Made by a program: the position numbers and the translations under genes | Shown: positions 53,370 through 64,000 of the stretch, one piece after another | Layout: each line of letters opens with the position of its first letter | Position numbering within the stretch: the stretch's first letter is position 1 | The notes under the pieces: generated by a model | The model's input: the letters and a program-made list of their open reading frames with translations, nothing else | Databases searched by the model: none | Told to the model about the DNA's origin: nothing | Source: Margaritispora aquatica | Taxonomy: Eukaryota; Ascomycota; Leotiomycetes; Helotiales; Discinellaceae | Assembly (NCBI GenBank): GCA_007644065.1 | Contig: VJWN01000028.1 | Location: 248,001-312,000, forward strand | DNA: 64,000 nucleotides | Direction of reading: 5' to 3'

Positions 53370-56175
53370 ATGGAAGGCTTGTCGAGAACAGAGTATCCTG
53401 CTATGCTGGTATGTTTGGGTGGATCCTCGAGTCCGTTACTCCACGCGCCATTGCTGATCATCTTGCAGGAACGACTACCACCTGCTGTGGCTGTCTCGAA
53501 ATTCAGCGAGCGAGTAAAGAGGATTGGAAAGCTCAATACAGAGATTGCAGATTGGCTGACCGTAAGAATTGCCTCCAATATTCCGCAGCATCCTTTTGTT
53601 TACACCAGGACAGGAACGCCGGAGGGTCGAGGATCAATATGTGCAAGGACTCAAGAAGCTGGCGCGCAAGCCCCTACAGGATATTGGAGGAGATCTGGGG
53701 TAGGAACTCTGGCATTGACTTGTGATGTGAGCTGACGGCGGATTAGGGTCTTCGAGTCGCCATGGAGGAAAATCCTAGCATCAACAGAGGAAATCGCAAA
53801 GTCGCATGCTACCTTTTCCGAGCGGATCGAGAAGGATGCTGAACATTCTCTGCGAAGTTTCTCGTCTTCAAATAAGGAGATGGCTTCGATAGCTACGATT
53901 CAAGGAAATCTGGTCGCAATGGGCAAAGAGCTTGAGGATGCTCAGGAGAGATCGGACAAGCTCGCAAGGAAAGGGGGCAAAGCTAGCGCAGCAAAGGCGG
54001 ATACAGCAGCAGCCAAATTACAGAATGCCGTGTCCCAATGGGATTCCCAAGCCCCGTTCATATTCGAGACCCTACAAGCTCTAGATGAGACGAGGTTGAA
54101 CCATCTCAGAGATGTCCTCACACAGTATGAGACTAATGAGGCGGAACACATCGATCGAAGTCAAAAGACCATCGAATCTACTCTGACTGCTTTGCTTGAG
54201 TTGGATACTTCACTGGAAATTACAAGCTGGTCAACATCAGCGACTGCAGGAAAGCCGATTATCGAGCGCAAGGCAAGACAATCATCAGTTGCTGGGAGCA
54301 GCACAACTGCGACTACACACCCACCCGCACCTCCAACACCGCGGTCCACGCATACTGATGACAAGAGCGAGCACTCTACTAAGCAAGAATCTAGTGGTGG
54401 TATGTTGCAAGTCTGTTGTTTCCTAGACTTATGCTAACCATGACAGAATCTAAGCTAAGGAGTCGATTTGGCACAATGATGGGTAAGAGGCGACAGAGTG
54501 TTCATGGAACTTTCAACCGAGCGCCATCACCCTCCAAAGGCGGATTTGCCCAGTTTGGTCGTAACCCAGTGAGCAGGGATGGGCGGCCATCACCAAGTCC
54601 TCGAGCTTCGTCAAACAACCTCAGAGAATCGCCAGCTCAAGACCATCGACTTTCCTCGCTCGCTGAATCACCTCCAGCAATGAGTCCTATCAATCACACC
54701 AACGGCGATTCCTCCATGATATCTGATTCCATGCATGATGGACCCAAGACTAATGGCACAACCTCGGCAAGCCATGTTGATATATCTGATGTACCACCTC
54801 CACCAGGGCCGCCACCTTCTCACATGCAGACAGTACCCGAAGTTCAGACGGACTCGGAGGGTTACACTGTCCCTGCGCCGATGACTGATGCAATCTCTCA
54901 AGCTCAACTTGAGGCTGCTGCTGCTGATGAGCAACCCCAATTCAAATTAGATATTCGGAAGGAACCGATTCCGGAGCAAGATGCTGATGCTCAAGCTGCA
55001 TTGTCCAGTGTTGCGAATACCCTCCGCTCATCACAATTGACGCCTAACCGGAAAGCAGGCACTGTGAGGGGGCGAAGAGATGTCAGAAATACTGTGTATG
55101 TTCCTGCTTTCAACTCTCTCGAGGTCGCACAGCCAGAAATTGCCATTCCACCATCTCCTGGGATTCCAGCAGGACGAGCTGCGGCCTTGGCAGCATTAAC
55201 TACTGGAGATCATGCAGTAGCTCCAAGTGTTTCCGATACAACTTCAATTCGTTCAGGGCACTCTTTAACTGCTCATGCCGCGGTAAAACATTTGGATATG
55301 CATCAACCCGGTCTTAACGCATCTATCATTGAGACAATGAGTGCGACTCTCGAAAATGGTGTCATGACATCGGCCAAGATCAATGGCGAAATTGCATTGG
55401 TCAACAACAAAGTTGAGGATGATATCTTCCCTGCAAGCAGTAAGTCGCCCCTTCAAATATAGTACTTGAGCTGACAATAACAGGTGAAACCATCCGTATC
55501 AATGACTTCCCAAATCTAGAAGTTATTGGACCAAACAGGACTTTCATCCATCCCTCTCCAGATAAACCAGATGAGTTCACAATCGACTTGGCGCCTATCT
55601 CATCTAAGGCATCAGTTGCTTTCACGTACCGAGTTCATGTGGATGAAACTACCATGGCACGGCATGGTCCTCTTCTTTTGAAGGCAGCATGGAAACCACA
55701 GGGTGACAAACTAGCACTCATTATCGAGTACTCTTTGAATCCAGCTTGTGGTGCAGAATCGATGGCATTTAGTAATCTCGTCCTTGTGGCTACCTATCAA
55801 GGCACACGAGGCACAACCTGCCAAACAAAACCATCTGGGACACATATCAAGGAAAAGTCGCTCGTCTACTGGCGGTTAGGCGACGTGACTCTAGGTTCAG
55901 AGCCACATAAAATAGTTGCTAGGATTACTGGCACAGACGGTGTTGGCCCCGATCCAGGACATATAGAAGCCAGATGGGAAGTCAACAGCACTGCCACCTC
56001 CACAATCGGTAGCGGCATCACGATATCGCGGCTAGAGGCAGGAAAGGGAAAGGAGAAAGAGACGACCGATGATGACCCATTTGCGGATGAGAATCTACCT
56101 GTCACGCCGAGTGGGGTTTGGGTGGAAGTGGAAACGCATAAAAAGTTTGTAAGTGGTAAATACGAGGCGCGGTAA
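53370..56175 (+). CDS. SYP1: F-BAR/muniscin endocytic adaptor Syp1
   Basis: Six exons (53370-53408, 53469-53561, 53614-53699, 53747-54399, 54447-55439, 55484-56175) give 851 residues. Residues ~10-260 form the F-BAR domain (ERLPPAVAVSKFSERVKRI, ERRRVEDQYVQGL, then long helices). A Ser/Pro-rich linker (about 270-580) includes PPPPGPPPS. The C-terminal ~250 residues form the mu-homology domain (RINDFPNLEVIGPN, FTYRVHVDE, HIEARWEV, SGVWVEVETHKKF). Syp1/FCHo proteins bind membrane and cargo early in clathrin endocytosis at the plasma membrane. The exon 2/3 join uses acceptor GACAG; the upstream CCAG acceptor breaks frame. Confidence 0.94.
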
Positions 56176-56623
56176 TGATTTGATGGAGCGATCGAATGAG
56201 TGAGCTACGTACGTAGTGGATGTGGATTGATAAATGGATGGATGGATGAATGGATGGATCGGTCAATAATGGACCTGACCACCTCAGCGAAACTGTGCAG
56301 TTTTGCAATATTTTCTTCCTGTTATGATAAACACCTGAGACGCATGCATGCTCTTACGCAAATGTAATTCACACTGTACAGCTTGGAAAAACTTGTCTAT
56401 TCGTTTAATAATGCCGTTGCCTTCTCGCTTGCTTGTTTGCTTGAGTCTATGGTTGTAATTATGAAACTCTATTAAGGTGTTCCGACGTTGCTACGAGCAA
56501 TTGAGCGAGCGTGTAGCGTCTGAAAAATACTGTACCTGGCCAAGTGGCTAAAGTGGGTGATAATATAAGGTCAGAATGAGTTGGCCCGTCGAGTCGCTCG
56601 CTAGCTACCTGCCTGAGGTTTTC

Positions 56624-56653
56624 TCCTCCTCCTCCTCCTCCTCCTCCTCCTCC
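56624..56653. repeat. (TCC)10 microsatellite
   Basis: Ten perfect TCC units in the SYP1/NIPA spacer. Confidence 0.9.
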
Positions 56654-56800
56654 TGCTTTCCCATCCTTACCTACGAACCATATTTTTCTTTCCCTTTTCC
56701 TTCACTTAGGCAGGTAGCTTTGGTATACGAGTATGTGAGTAGGTAAAGCACGTATTCAAATACGAATATGAATATGAATATGAAGTTCAACTACGATTGC

Positions 56801-56822
56801 GACGGCGACGGCGACGGCGACG
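56801..56822. repeat. (GACGGC)n microsatellite
   Basis: Three and two-thirds perfect GACGGC units, followed by related GACG words. Confidence 0.8.
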
Positions 56823-57931
56823 TTGACGGCAACTTATGCTGAATAACGTGTAGAGAGACACCTTGGTTAGGGTTGTTGGTTTATTTCACGCATGAACTCG
56901 GAATGAAAGTCGAGGATAGATAGCCATACCAGCAGTTGTTTCTAGTATATCACAGCACAGCACAGTATATCTCTCTGCTCTGCTCTGCTCTGCCTCTACA
57001 AAGGTCTACCTCTTAGCTCTCACTATGTTCAGTGCATATATGTGTATACAAGCTAGCTGTACCACCCACCCACCCACCTCCAACCTCCCTCCATATCGAT
57101 AGATAATCACACTCGACGTGGTTATAGTCTACAGTCTCAAGTCTAAAATCGAATGTAACCCAGTGCCCAATGCCCAAAGCCCAATACCCAGAAAGAAGTA
57201 CCTTAGATTGAGGAATGAGTATGGTTGCGATTCCATTCGATTCGATTTGGAATCGAATTTTAGGCAAGCGACTTACCTTCTGGAGGTAAGAAGATTACCT
57301 CCTTTTAAGCATTCTAGTCGCTAACATGGGACGTTGCAGAGCAGCAACCATTTGATTTGTGTAAGATTCTTATCGTGGCGTGGAAGAAGAGAGTCGTTAG
57401 TGGAATTATGACGCTTGAGATATCTTCCTTTGAAGTGGTATGGATGCGCGATGATAGAGCAGAGCAGTTGACAGTTGACAGTTGATATTTTTCATTTCCT
57501 CTCGAATCATTTCATTGCCTCTGCTTGCTTGCTTGCCTGTCTGCCCGCCCGTCCGCCATGTGTTTGTTTTATGATACATCAACCAACCAACCAATCAATC
57601 AATCATTCATTATCCATTCGTAGCTTTCGTATCTTGTATCTTGTTCTTCTTCCACTTCCTACTCACAAGCCAAGCCAGCAAGCCCTATGTTCTTCCTCTC
57701 CCTGTCTCCGTCTGTCTGTCTGCGTTTGTACTCTCGTATACATACAGCACACACAACCAAAACAGCACCTCTTCCCACACATCAAACGCCATGCAATGCC
57801 ATGTTATACCATGCACGCACACACGCACGAAATGCCGAGGAATCCATCACCCTTTATATCATTATGCACAAAACGCAATAGTAACAATAACAATAATGCC
57901 TCACCAATGTCGATATCATAATCTCATAACA

Positions 57932-60262
57932 TTAAAGAAAAGCGGGCCTCCCACCACTCGCACCATCATCCTCAGGCGGCGGAGGCGGTAACGGTCTCCC
58001 GGTGGGTCCACTCGGCGGGTTATTCTGGTCGAAACGTCGTCGCTGCGCGTCGTAGTACTGCTCCTCCGGGCTCATGTTCCCAGGTAATTCGATCTCCTTG
58101 TTTTTCCTCGGTGGTGTCAGCTCTCGCCTAGGGCCGCGGTCCGGACTCTGGTTTTGGTTCTGGCCTGTTGAGCGCAGCTTGCCGTCAGAATTATAATCAT
58201 CATCTTCTTCATCATCCTCGTCAGCATACACGGGCAGAACGGGCTGACGGCCTGTCTGAGTATCACCTTTCACTAACCCTAGGCGTTCCTCCTCCGTGGC
58301 TCCTTTCACGACCGAACTATGGCTTCCCTTCCGAGCAGACAATCCCTTCCGGACCACGGGCGATCGGCCTTGGGCGTACGAGGATTCGTCATCATGCTGC
58401 GCACCTTGCGATTGGCCTTTTCGGAATACGTTCTGGAATGAAAATTGTCGTCTGGCGGAATGCGGCGGGGGTGTCGGTCCTACAGTCGGGTGTAAACTTC
58501 CGGCCTTGCTCCCTGGCCGTGGCTCTTCGAGTATTCTAACGTGTCTATCCATCTCTCCGCCGGCACCTTGGTATTCTGTTTTGTGATCTCTTAATCCTAT
58601 AGGTAAGCCATAAGTATGATCCGCACCTTGAGGGTCATGGCCATAATAGGCACTTCCACTTGCTTCTGGATCCAATTTGTAAGTAGGAATCGCAATTTCT
58701 GTTAGGGGCATTGGATGCATTGGGCTTTTAATGGTCCCAGATCGGGATTTAGGTCCAATGATAGACTTTGCTCGAGTGAACAACGAGACGCTAGTGCCGG
58801 GTCGAGATTCCTCATCCGAATCGGACTCTGGTGGGAAGTAAGACATGCCTAGAGGTGGATGAGCGCGAGGTGTTCTTGGTGTTTGAGGAGGTGGTGTTTC
58901 GAAAGCAGGAAATGGCGTCGTTGTGTTATGGCGAGATCGTACACTTGGCATCGAGTTAACTGTGACTGTCCTACGTCTCCTTAGACCATCCCACTCAAAT
59001 TGCTCTTCTTCTCCAATAGATGTAAGATCCTTGAGTTTCTCTTCGTGTAGTTTCTTGAACTCCTCGGCTTCTTTCTTCTGTCTTGTCTGTGAAAAGCGTC
59101 GTACAATCGCTGCTGTACCTCGAATAGCATCTGCCTTTGGCTCAGATTCCGGCTGCTCTTGCTCAGCAATCGTACGCATTTGATCCAAGTCACCAGCAAA
59201 AACAGCCGTGTCTGGGACATCCTTGGCAGATTTGGAGAGCTGGAGCAAGACAACCCCAGCACAGATAGTGAAAAATCCCATGACAACGGTAATGATAGAC
59301 GTGACTGATCCTTTGAATCCTCGGAAGAGGATTGCGGATGTTATAATAGTAGAACTTGTGAAGAACACATAATATGTTGGTGTTACCAAAGCCGCATTGA
59401 ACAGGTTAAGCGCTTTCTACGTATTGTCAGCGAAACATCGAGTACGAGAAAATGCCGTACTTACATTAAGATAGATGATCTCTGTAAGGAGAGTTGTGAT
59501 GACGAAAACAAAAAGTACGTATAAAAACCACTGATTATACTGCTTCTCTCCACCGATTTGAGCAACAATAGCGGCTCCCAGACCTTGCGTAGCAACGACA
59601 CTGAGACCTCCAATCAGACTGCAAATGCTGAGATACACCAGCATAGACTTCTTTCCGTATCTGGGCCCGGCCCAAAAGGCAATAAAGGCACATGCAACTA
59701 TAACTACACCAGCGTAACTGAGGAACCCAGGCGCAATGACAAAGTGTTGCATTTCCTGGATATTGGCAGCAGAGGATTCTGCAGGCGCATTCATAACAAT
59801 GACCACGGATCCTATAATGCACAAGAAACATCCCACTTTGCCTACCATGCTCAATCTCTCCTTGAGGAAAATGGCCGAGAGAATAGTTGTAATAACCACG
59901 GACAAAGCTCCTAGAGGCGTAACCAAAATGGCATCCACGAAAGCGTATGCGACAAAATTGCAGATCTCGCCGATGATCATCAATGTCATTCCCGTCCACC
60001 AGAAGGCGTTCTTGAGATATCCATATCCTTCACCCGCCACCTCCTCATATTTCTCGTTCGCTTTCAGCAGACCCATCTTCTTCAGCACAAAGGAGACACC
60101 GATAAAACATCCTGAAGCTATCGCTAGCGATATGCCAATGGCTTTGTATATTGGCGGTCGTGTCTTCGTCTCTGCGCTGGATGTATCTGTTCCATTGGTG
60201 GTTGTATTCGCCCGCACATACAGCAGGTTCGCTGCTATCAGAGCATGTCCGACGTGATCCAT
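57932..60262 (-). CDS. NIPA-like magnesium transporter (DUF803)
   Basis: Two exons, 60262-59465 and 59416-57932 (minus), give 760 residues. Nine or so TM segments fill residues ~45-325, with the NIPA pattern: ASGCFIGVSFVLKKMGL, GEICNFVAYAF, LVTPLGALSVVITTILSAIFL, FLCIIGSVVIVMNAP, and after the intron KALNLFNAALVTPTYYVFFT. An N-terminal stretch with NTTTNGT may be glycosylated. The remaining ~430 residues form a long polar, Pro/Ser/Arg-rich cytoplasmic tail ending in PPPPPPEDDGASGGRP. NIPA proteins move Mg2+ across plasma or endosomal membranes (family knowledge). A (TC)n tract lies about 390 bp upstream. Confidence 0.92.
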
Positions 60263-60646
60263 CTTTGCGATCGAGGCGGCGGAAACGCCAGAGCAGAGCG
60301 ACGAGTGTCGAGGTTCAGCAGATTCTTGCTCGTATGCTGGAGCCCTGACCTAGCTTGATATAGTATTGGTATAGAATATTATGCGGATGTGATGAAGTGG
60401 GCGTCTATCGTAGGATCTGCATGAGGATTCAAACTGTGGAGTAAGGATGCGGAAGTAAGGTATTTCTGACAGGATAAGCGTGCCAATGTGCGAATCAGAC
60501 GGCTCACACCTTGGATGAAGTGATTGTCTCTGCCGTGCGAATGGAGAAAGGTCGAGGGTGAGACGATTGCTGTTGGAGAATGTGGTTGTTTGGGGGACTT
60601 GGATGGTTGTGTTGAAAGGCCGGGTAAACAATCAAGGCTGGATCCT

Positions 60647-60648
<2 letters not shown>

Positions 60649-60673
<25 letters not shown>
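60649..60673. repeat. (TC)n microsatellite upstream of NIPA gene
   Basis: About 12 TC dinucleotides (GA-rich on the coding strand of the NIPA gene). Confidence 0.85.
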
Positions 60674-60683
<10 letters not shown>

Positions 60684-62639
60684 CGAGTCAACTCCTCGGT
60701 GGATCAATTGAATCACAACGCAAAACTGCGAAGAAATATGTGAGCAAAAGAAGTGATAGAGTATCGATTCAAGCAAAAATCCTAAGTACTTTACAGCCTA
60801 CTTGCTTTTGGCGAAGGAAGTAAAAAGCTTGGTCGTGATGCTGAGCACCCTTCAAGCTGATGGTGGAGGTTGGAAATGGATCTCGGCCCTATGCTTGCTG
60901 CTATGCTTGCTGCTATGGCTAGTATGTTAGTATGCTAGTATGCTGCTCCTCTTCGGTTGGCTGATTCGAGGTTTCGCAACGCAACGAGGCTGTGCAAATT
61001 GGTCGGCAGAAATCAGTTGGCAAAGCAATCCGGATTGGAGCTTCCAAGATGTGGCGTGAGGAAAAGAGTTTCCAGTGAGGGGAGGGAGCTGAAAAATGTC
61101 TGCAGATACGGTCCGAAAGTCCAATGTTGGGGTGAAGCCGAGGGCTTGTGTACGTAGGCAGATAAATGCGAGGAGAAGGATGGTAGCAAATGAGGAGTTT
61201 GATGGTGAATACTTTGGAATAATAAAACACGTATGTGTAGTGCAATGCAGTGCCGTAGGACGATGTTGATTTGTTGATTTGTGTTATTGTTTTTAGGAGT
61301 ATGAAGTAAAAGTAAAGTCAACAAAAATCATAAAGTATATCCTATCGCTTGCTTCTTTTTTGTCCCCATCCTCATCCCCATCCCCGTCCAATCCTAATCC
61401 TAATCCCATCCAAACCCATACCCAAAACAAGTTATGGCATTTCCAAGGCTCTGGGCACCCTGCACGCCCACGCCCCCCTGGTTTAGGATGCCAGTACTTG
61501 CCCAGGTCTTTGTACAGGTACCTTAGTTCCGGCCATAAATAGGATTTCGCGAGTTGATTGATTGGGGAGGGAAGAGTCTGGGCGGGAGATTGAGTGGAGA
61601 TAAAGCACAAAGACTGGATCCAGAGAAGTTTGTCCCAGCAACGACATCCTATCGAAGTACACCACCTCTCCATCTCTGACCATTTCTATACAGCGATCTC
61701 GTGTAGAGTACGTATTACCACCGACTCTCCGTCTCATCGGCTCCGACAACTAACTTATCAGACACGAGGCAAGATCTCTTACTGCATATGCTCAGTCGTC
61801 TTGAAAGCATACTTGATCAGTTGTGGTTGCATATATAAATGAGGCTGAGAACCTGAAAGGAGCTGGAACCAGGTTGAACGAGAACGGACTTTGTACCCTT
61901 CCACTAGCTCGCACGATCATCACCTGCAACTTATCAACAGTCAATCCGCCATTCTCGAGACACAAGCCTGTCTTCCAAAGGTTGTTCGAAAAGGTATTGC
62001 TCAAGCTACAGTACCTGACACGTGTACTTGATGTTGAGTGACATCTTATCTTTGTCTTGTCTTTGATGGCGTTAAGCAAGCCATGACGAAGAATTTGCTA
62101 CTTCCTCGGATCTTCCTTTGAAGCCTTTGTGGTTGAACGAAACATTTTTCTTTCATTTAGAAGCATCCAAGCTTGCTCTGTCTTTTATCTTGCTATCTCT
62201 TGCAGCCCGCTTGCAAGGCAGTCTTGGCTTACCAAAAGGAAGATCTGACCCTCAGCAAGGCCGAGACATACAGTAGCATTGATAAGCCTCGATGTTTCAG
62301 TCTCCAAGGCTCAAATTCCAAGGCTTCGGTCATATATGGATCCGACCCCATCCCATTCCTATGAGAAGTTGACGGGGCTCCTCGTGATCCTCTTGGAGTA
62401 CATGCTTATGTTTGCTTGGTCTTGACATACAAGAATGCTTAGCATCTATCATCTTATAGAGCCTCAATGGATCCCTTGCTGCTTGATTTTATCTTTGTGT
62501 TGATGGAAGGAGCGATACGACGGTGTAGGTAGTCAAACAAAGCACGATGACTAACTCATGCGAGAAATTCAATGTTCGTATATGGATTCGATGCGTGCTT
62601 CTCTCTCTTGTGTTTCAGATCTGCCAAATTCTGTGCAGC

Positions 62640-62689
62640 TTCCTGCTTCCTGCTTCCTACTTCCTGCTTCCTACTTCCTGCTTCCTGAT
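62640..62689. repeat. Tandem 7-bp repeat (TTCCTGC)n
   Basis: Seven consecutive units of TTCCTGC or TTCCTAC. Confidence 0.85.
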
Positions 62690-64000
62690 TCCCTTCACGA
62701 CACGCTTTGAAGCATGTCTACATAATCTTACTCGTTTTAATTCGACGTTTAACACTTGGCTCCACTCTGATTGCATAGGGCGAGTGACAAAATGAATCAG
62801 GATGGAGGCGAGTACTGTATCCGTGAGTCGTAATCGAGTTAGCAGATGAGATGACACTAAGCGATTTGTTTTGACTGCAACAAATTCAATGCACCACTTG
62901 ATCTGGTACTTCGGCTAAAAGCACTTAGATCTAGTATCTAGAAGCGAATATTAACTTTGATCTGTAGTACTTTACCGCAGACGAGTCGCTATCATTATGT
63001 AGGTCGCATGACGGCGTGTGTATTTAGATATGGTCAGTTTTGACATCTTGGTATTGTTAGGTATCCTGAAATGTATCATGGAGGTTCTGCCTTGGTGAGT
63101 GTGATTTCATCACCAATGCGAAGCGGTTCATCACAAACAATTCTTCAATATGATGGTGGTCAGATTGAATGTTGATGATAGCGAATCATTTTCCAGAATG
63201 AAATCCAATATGACAGCCATTCCACACAAAACAAAAGATACGATTACTCAGAAATAGTTCGCTAGATCTTTCGTGGCTTCAATATCAAAAGGGAACTTTC
63301 ACATCCAACCAACCTGTACGTACAAAACTCGAGATGTTCAATACAACTGTGTTTTCAACACAACCCCAAACCCAAATACCTTCCGGTTTCAGAGTTCGTT
63401 GATTATTCACCCCCAAATGCCGGGAGCTACGTCTACCGAATCGAGCCATGTGAGATAAGAACATCTGCAACATTTCGGCGAAGGCTTACATCTGGCCCTG
63501 CTCCATGCCACGCGATGGGGCCGAAGTTAGCAACACATGGCATTCGGGACCAATATACTGGATTTTGGGTGAAGTCCGGAGATATCAGCGGTACCTGCTC
63601 GCAAGAAATAAAAATCGTTTACTTTATCTCAATAGAGAATAATAAGTGGTGGAACCTTCGAAAGGGCTGCAAGCGGATCACATATCCTGCAGTGGAGAAT
63701 TACTATTGCTAATCTGACTTGGGGTCGCTAAATGCAATGCAAGGCGCGCTTATCACAGGGTTCGTAAGAAAAGACGAATGAGTGGACAACAGACTCGCTA
63801 CTGGCGCGTGTTATGCTCACAATAGAATTTATGCAGCAGTCATGCACTGTGATTACAATGCCTTCTGCATCAAAACGACTGAGCCCCCTCTCGCTTAAGC
63901 AACTACCCCTTGAAATACAGCGGGGAAATCGACGGGCCGGGAAGAGCCAAGCGAAAGTGGCTCGTTTTCTTCTATTTTCTGTGGTGAGATTGTAAAATGT

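Larger units (their letters stand above)
56176..57931. other. Convergent intergenic, microsatellite-rich
   Basis: 1.75 kb between the SYP1 and NIPA 3' ends. It holds at least eight simple repeats: ATGG-type at 56234-56259, (TCC)10 at 56624-56653, GAATAT at 56763-56782, GACGGC at 56801-56822, CAGCA at 56951-56965, TCTGC at 56973-56993, GCTT at 57522-57540 and CCAA/TCAA at 57579-57611. No gene is recognised. Confidence 0.55.
60263..64000. other. Intergenic, no gene recognised, 3.7 kb
   Basis: Upstream of the NIPA gene to the window end. It contains a (TC)n tract at 60649-60673, C/T-rich low complexity at about 61360-61430, and a 7-bp TTCCTGC repeat at 62640-62689. Short ORFs show no domain. 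No RNA gene is seen by eye. Confidence 0.45.

Overview
The window looks like nuclear DNA of a filamentous ascomycete (Pezizomycotina). The evidence is about 50 short spliceosomal introns, mostly 45-100 nt with GT-AG ends and CTAAC/CTGAC-like branch sites. The fungal protein families also fit: Git3-type GPCR, fungal rhodopsin-domain membrane protein, DUF4360 secreted protein, DAL5-type permease, Syp1, Bir1 with two BIR domains. A helotialean/leotiomycete origin is my guess only. I see no tRNA, rRNA, CRISPR array or intact transposon gene. The gene models below were spliced by eye; every complete model joins in frame from start to stop.

Layout, left to right. 0-6.3 kb: 3' end of a coiled-coil gene, a secreted cysteine-rich EF-hand protein and a Git3-like GPCR. 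8.4-14.3 kb: a DAL5-family permease, a sugar transporter and a small 8-cysteine secreted protein, all on the plus strand. 15.2-15.8 kb: an old duplicated inverted-repeat structure. 16.4-21.5 kb: MED4, a hemerythrin-like protein and the calcium sensor NCS1; MED4 and NCS1 each need a GC-AG intron. 23.4-29.1 kb: a cytochrome P450 and a GH3 glycosidase with a PA14 domain. 29.6-38.6 kb: conserved housekeeping block with TAM41 (mitochondrial CDP-diacylglycerol synthase), MAD1 (spindle checkpoint) and BIR1/survivin (chromosomal passenger complex). 39.3-50.5 kb: sparse accessory stretch with a DUF4360 protein, an ankyrin/SEC-C protein, a rhodopsin-domain membrane protein and a 98-residue secreted cysteine-rich protein. 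51-60.3 kb: a CAK/Csk1-like kinase, SYP1 (F-BAR endocytic adaptor) and a NIPA-like magnesium transporter. 60.3-64 kb: no gene recognised.

Functional themes: environment sensing and nutrient uptake (GPCR, two MFS permeases, GH3, Mg transporter), calcium signalling (NCS1, secreted EF-hand protein), cell division (MAD1 and BIR1 tail to tail, possibly the CDK-activating-type kinase) and secreted cysteine-rich proteins that could act at a host or microbial interface (inference). Conserved genes are interleaved with long gene-poor spacers rich in simple repeats.
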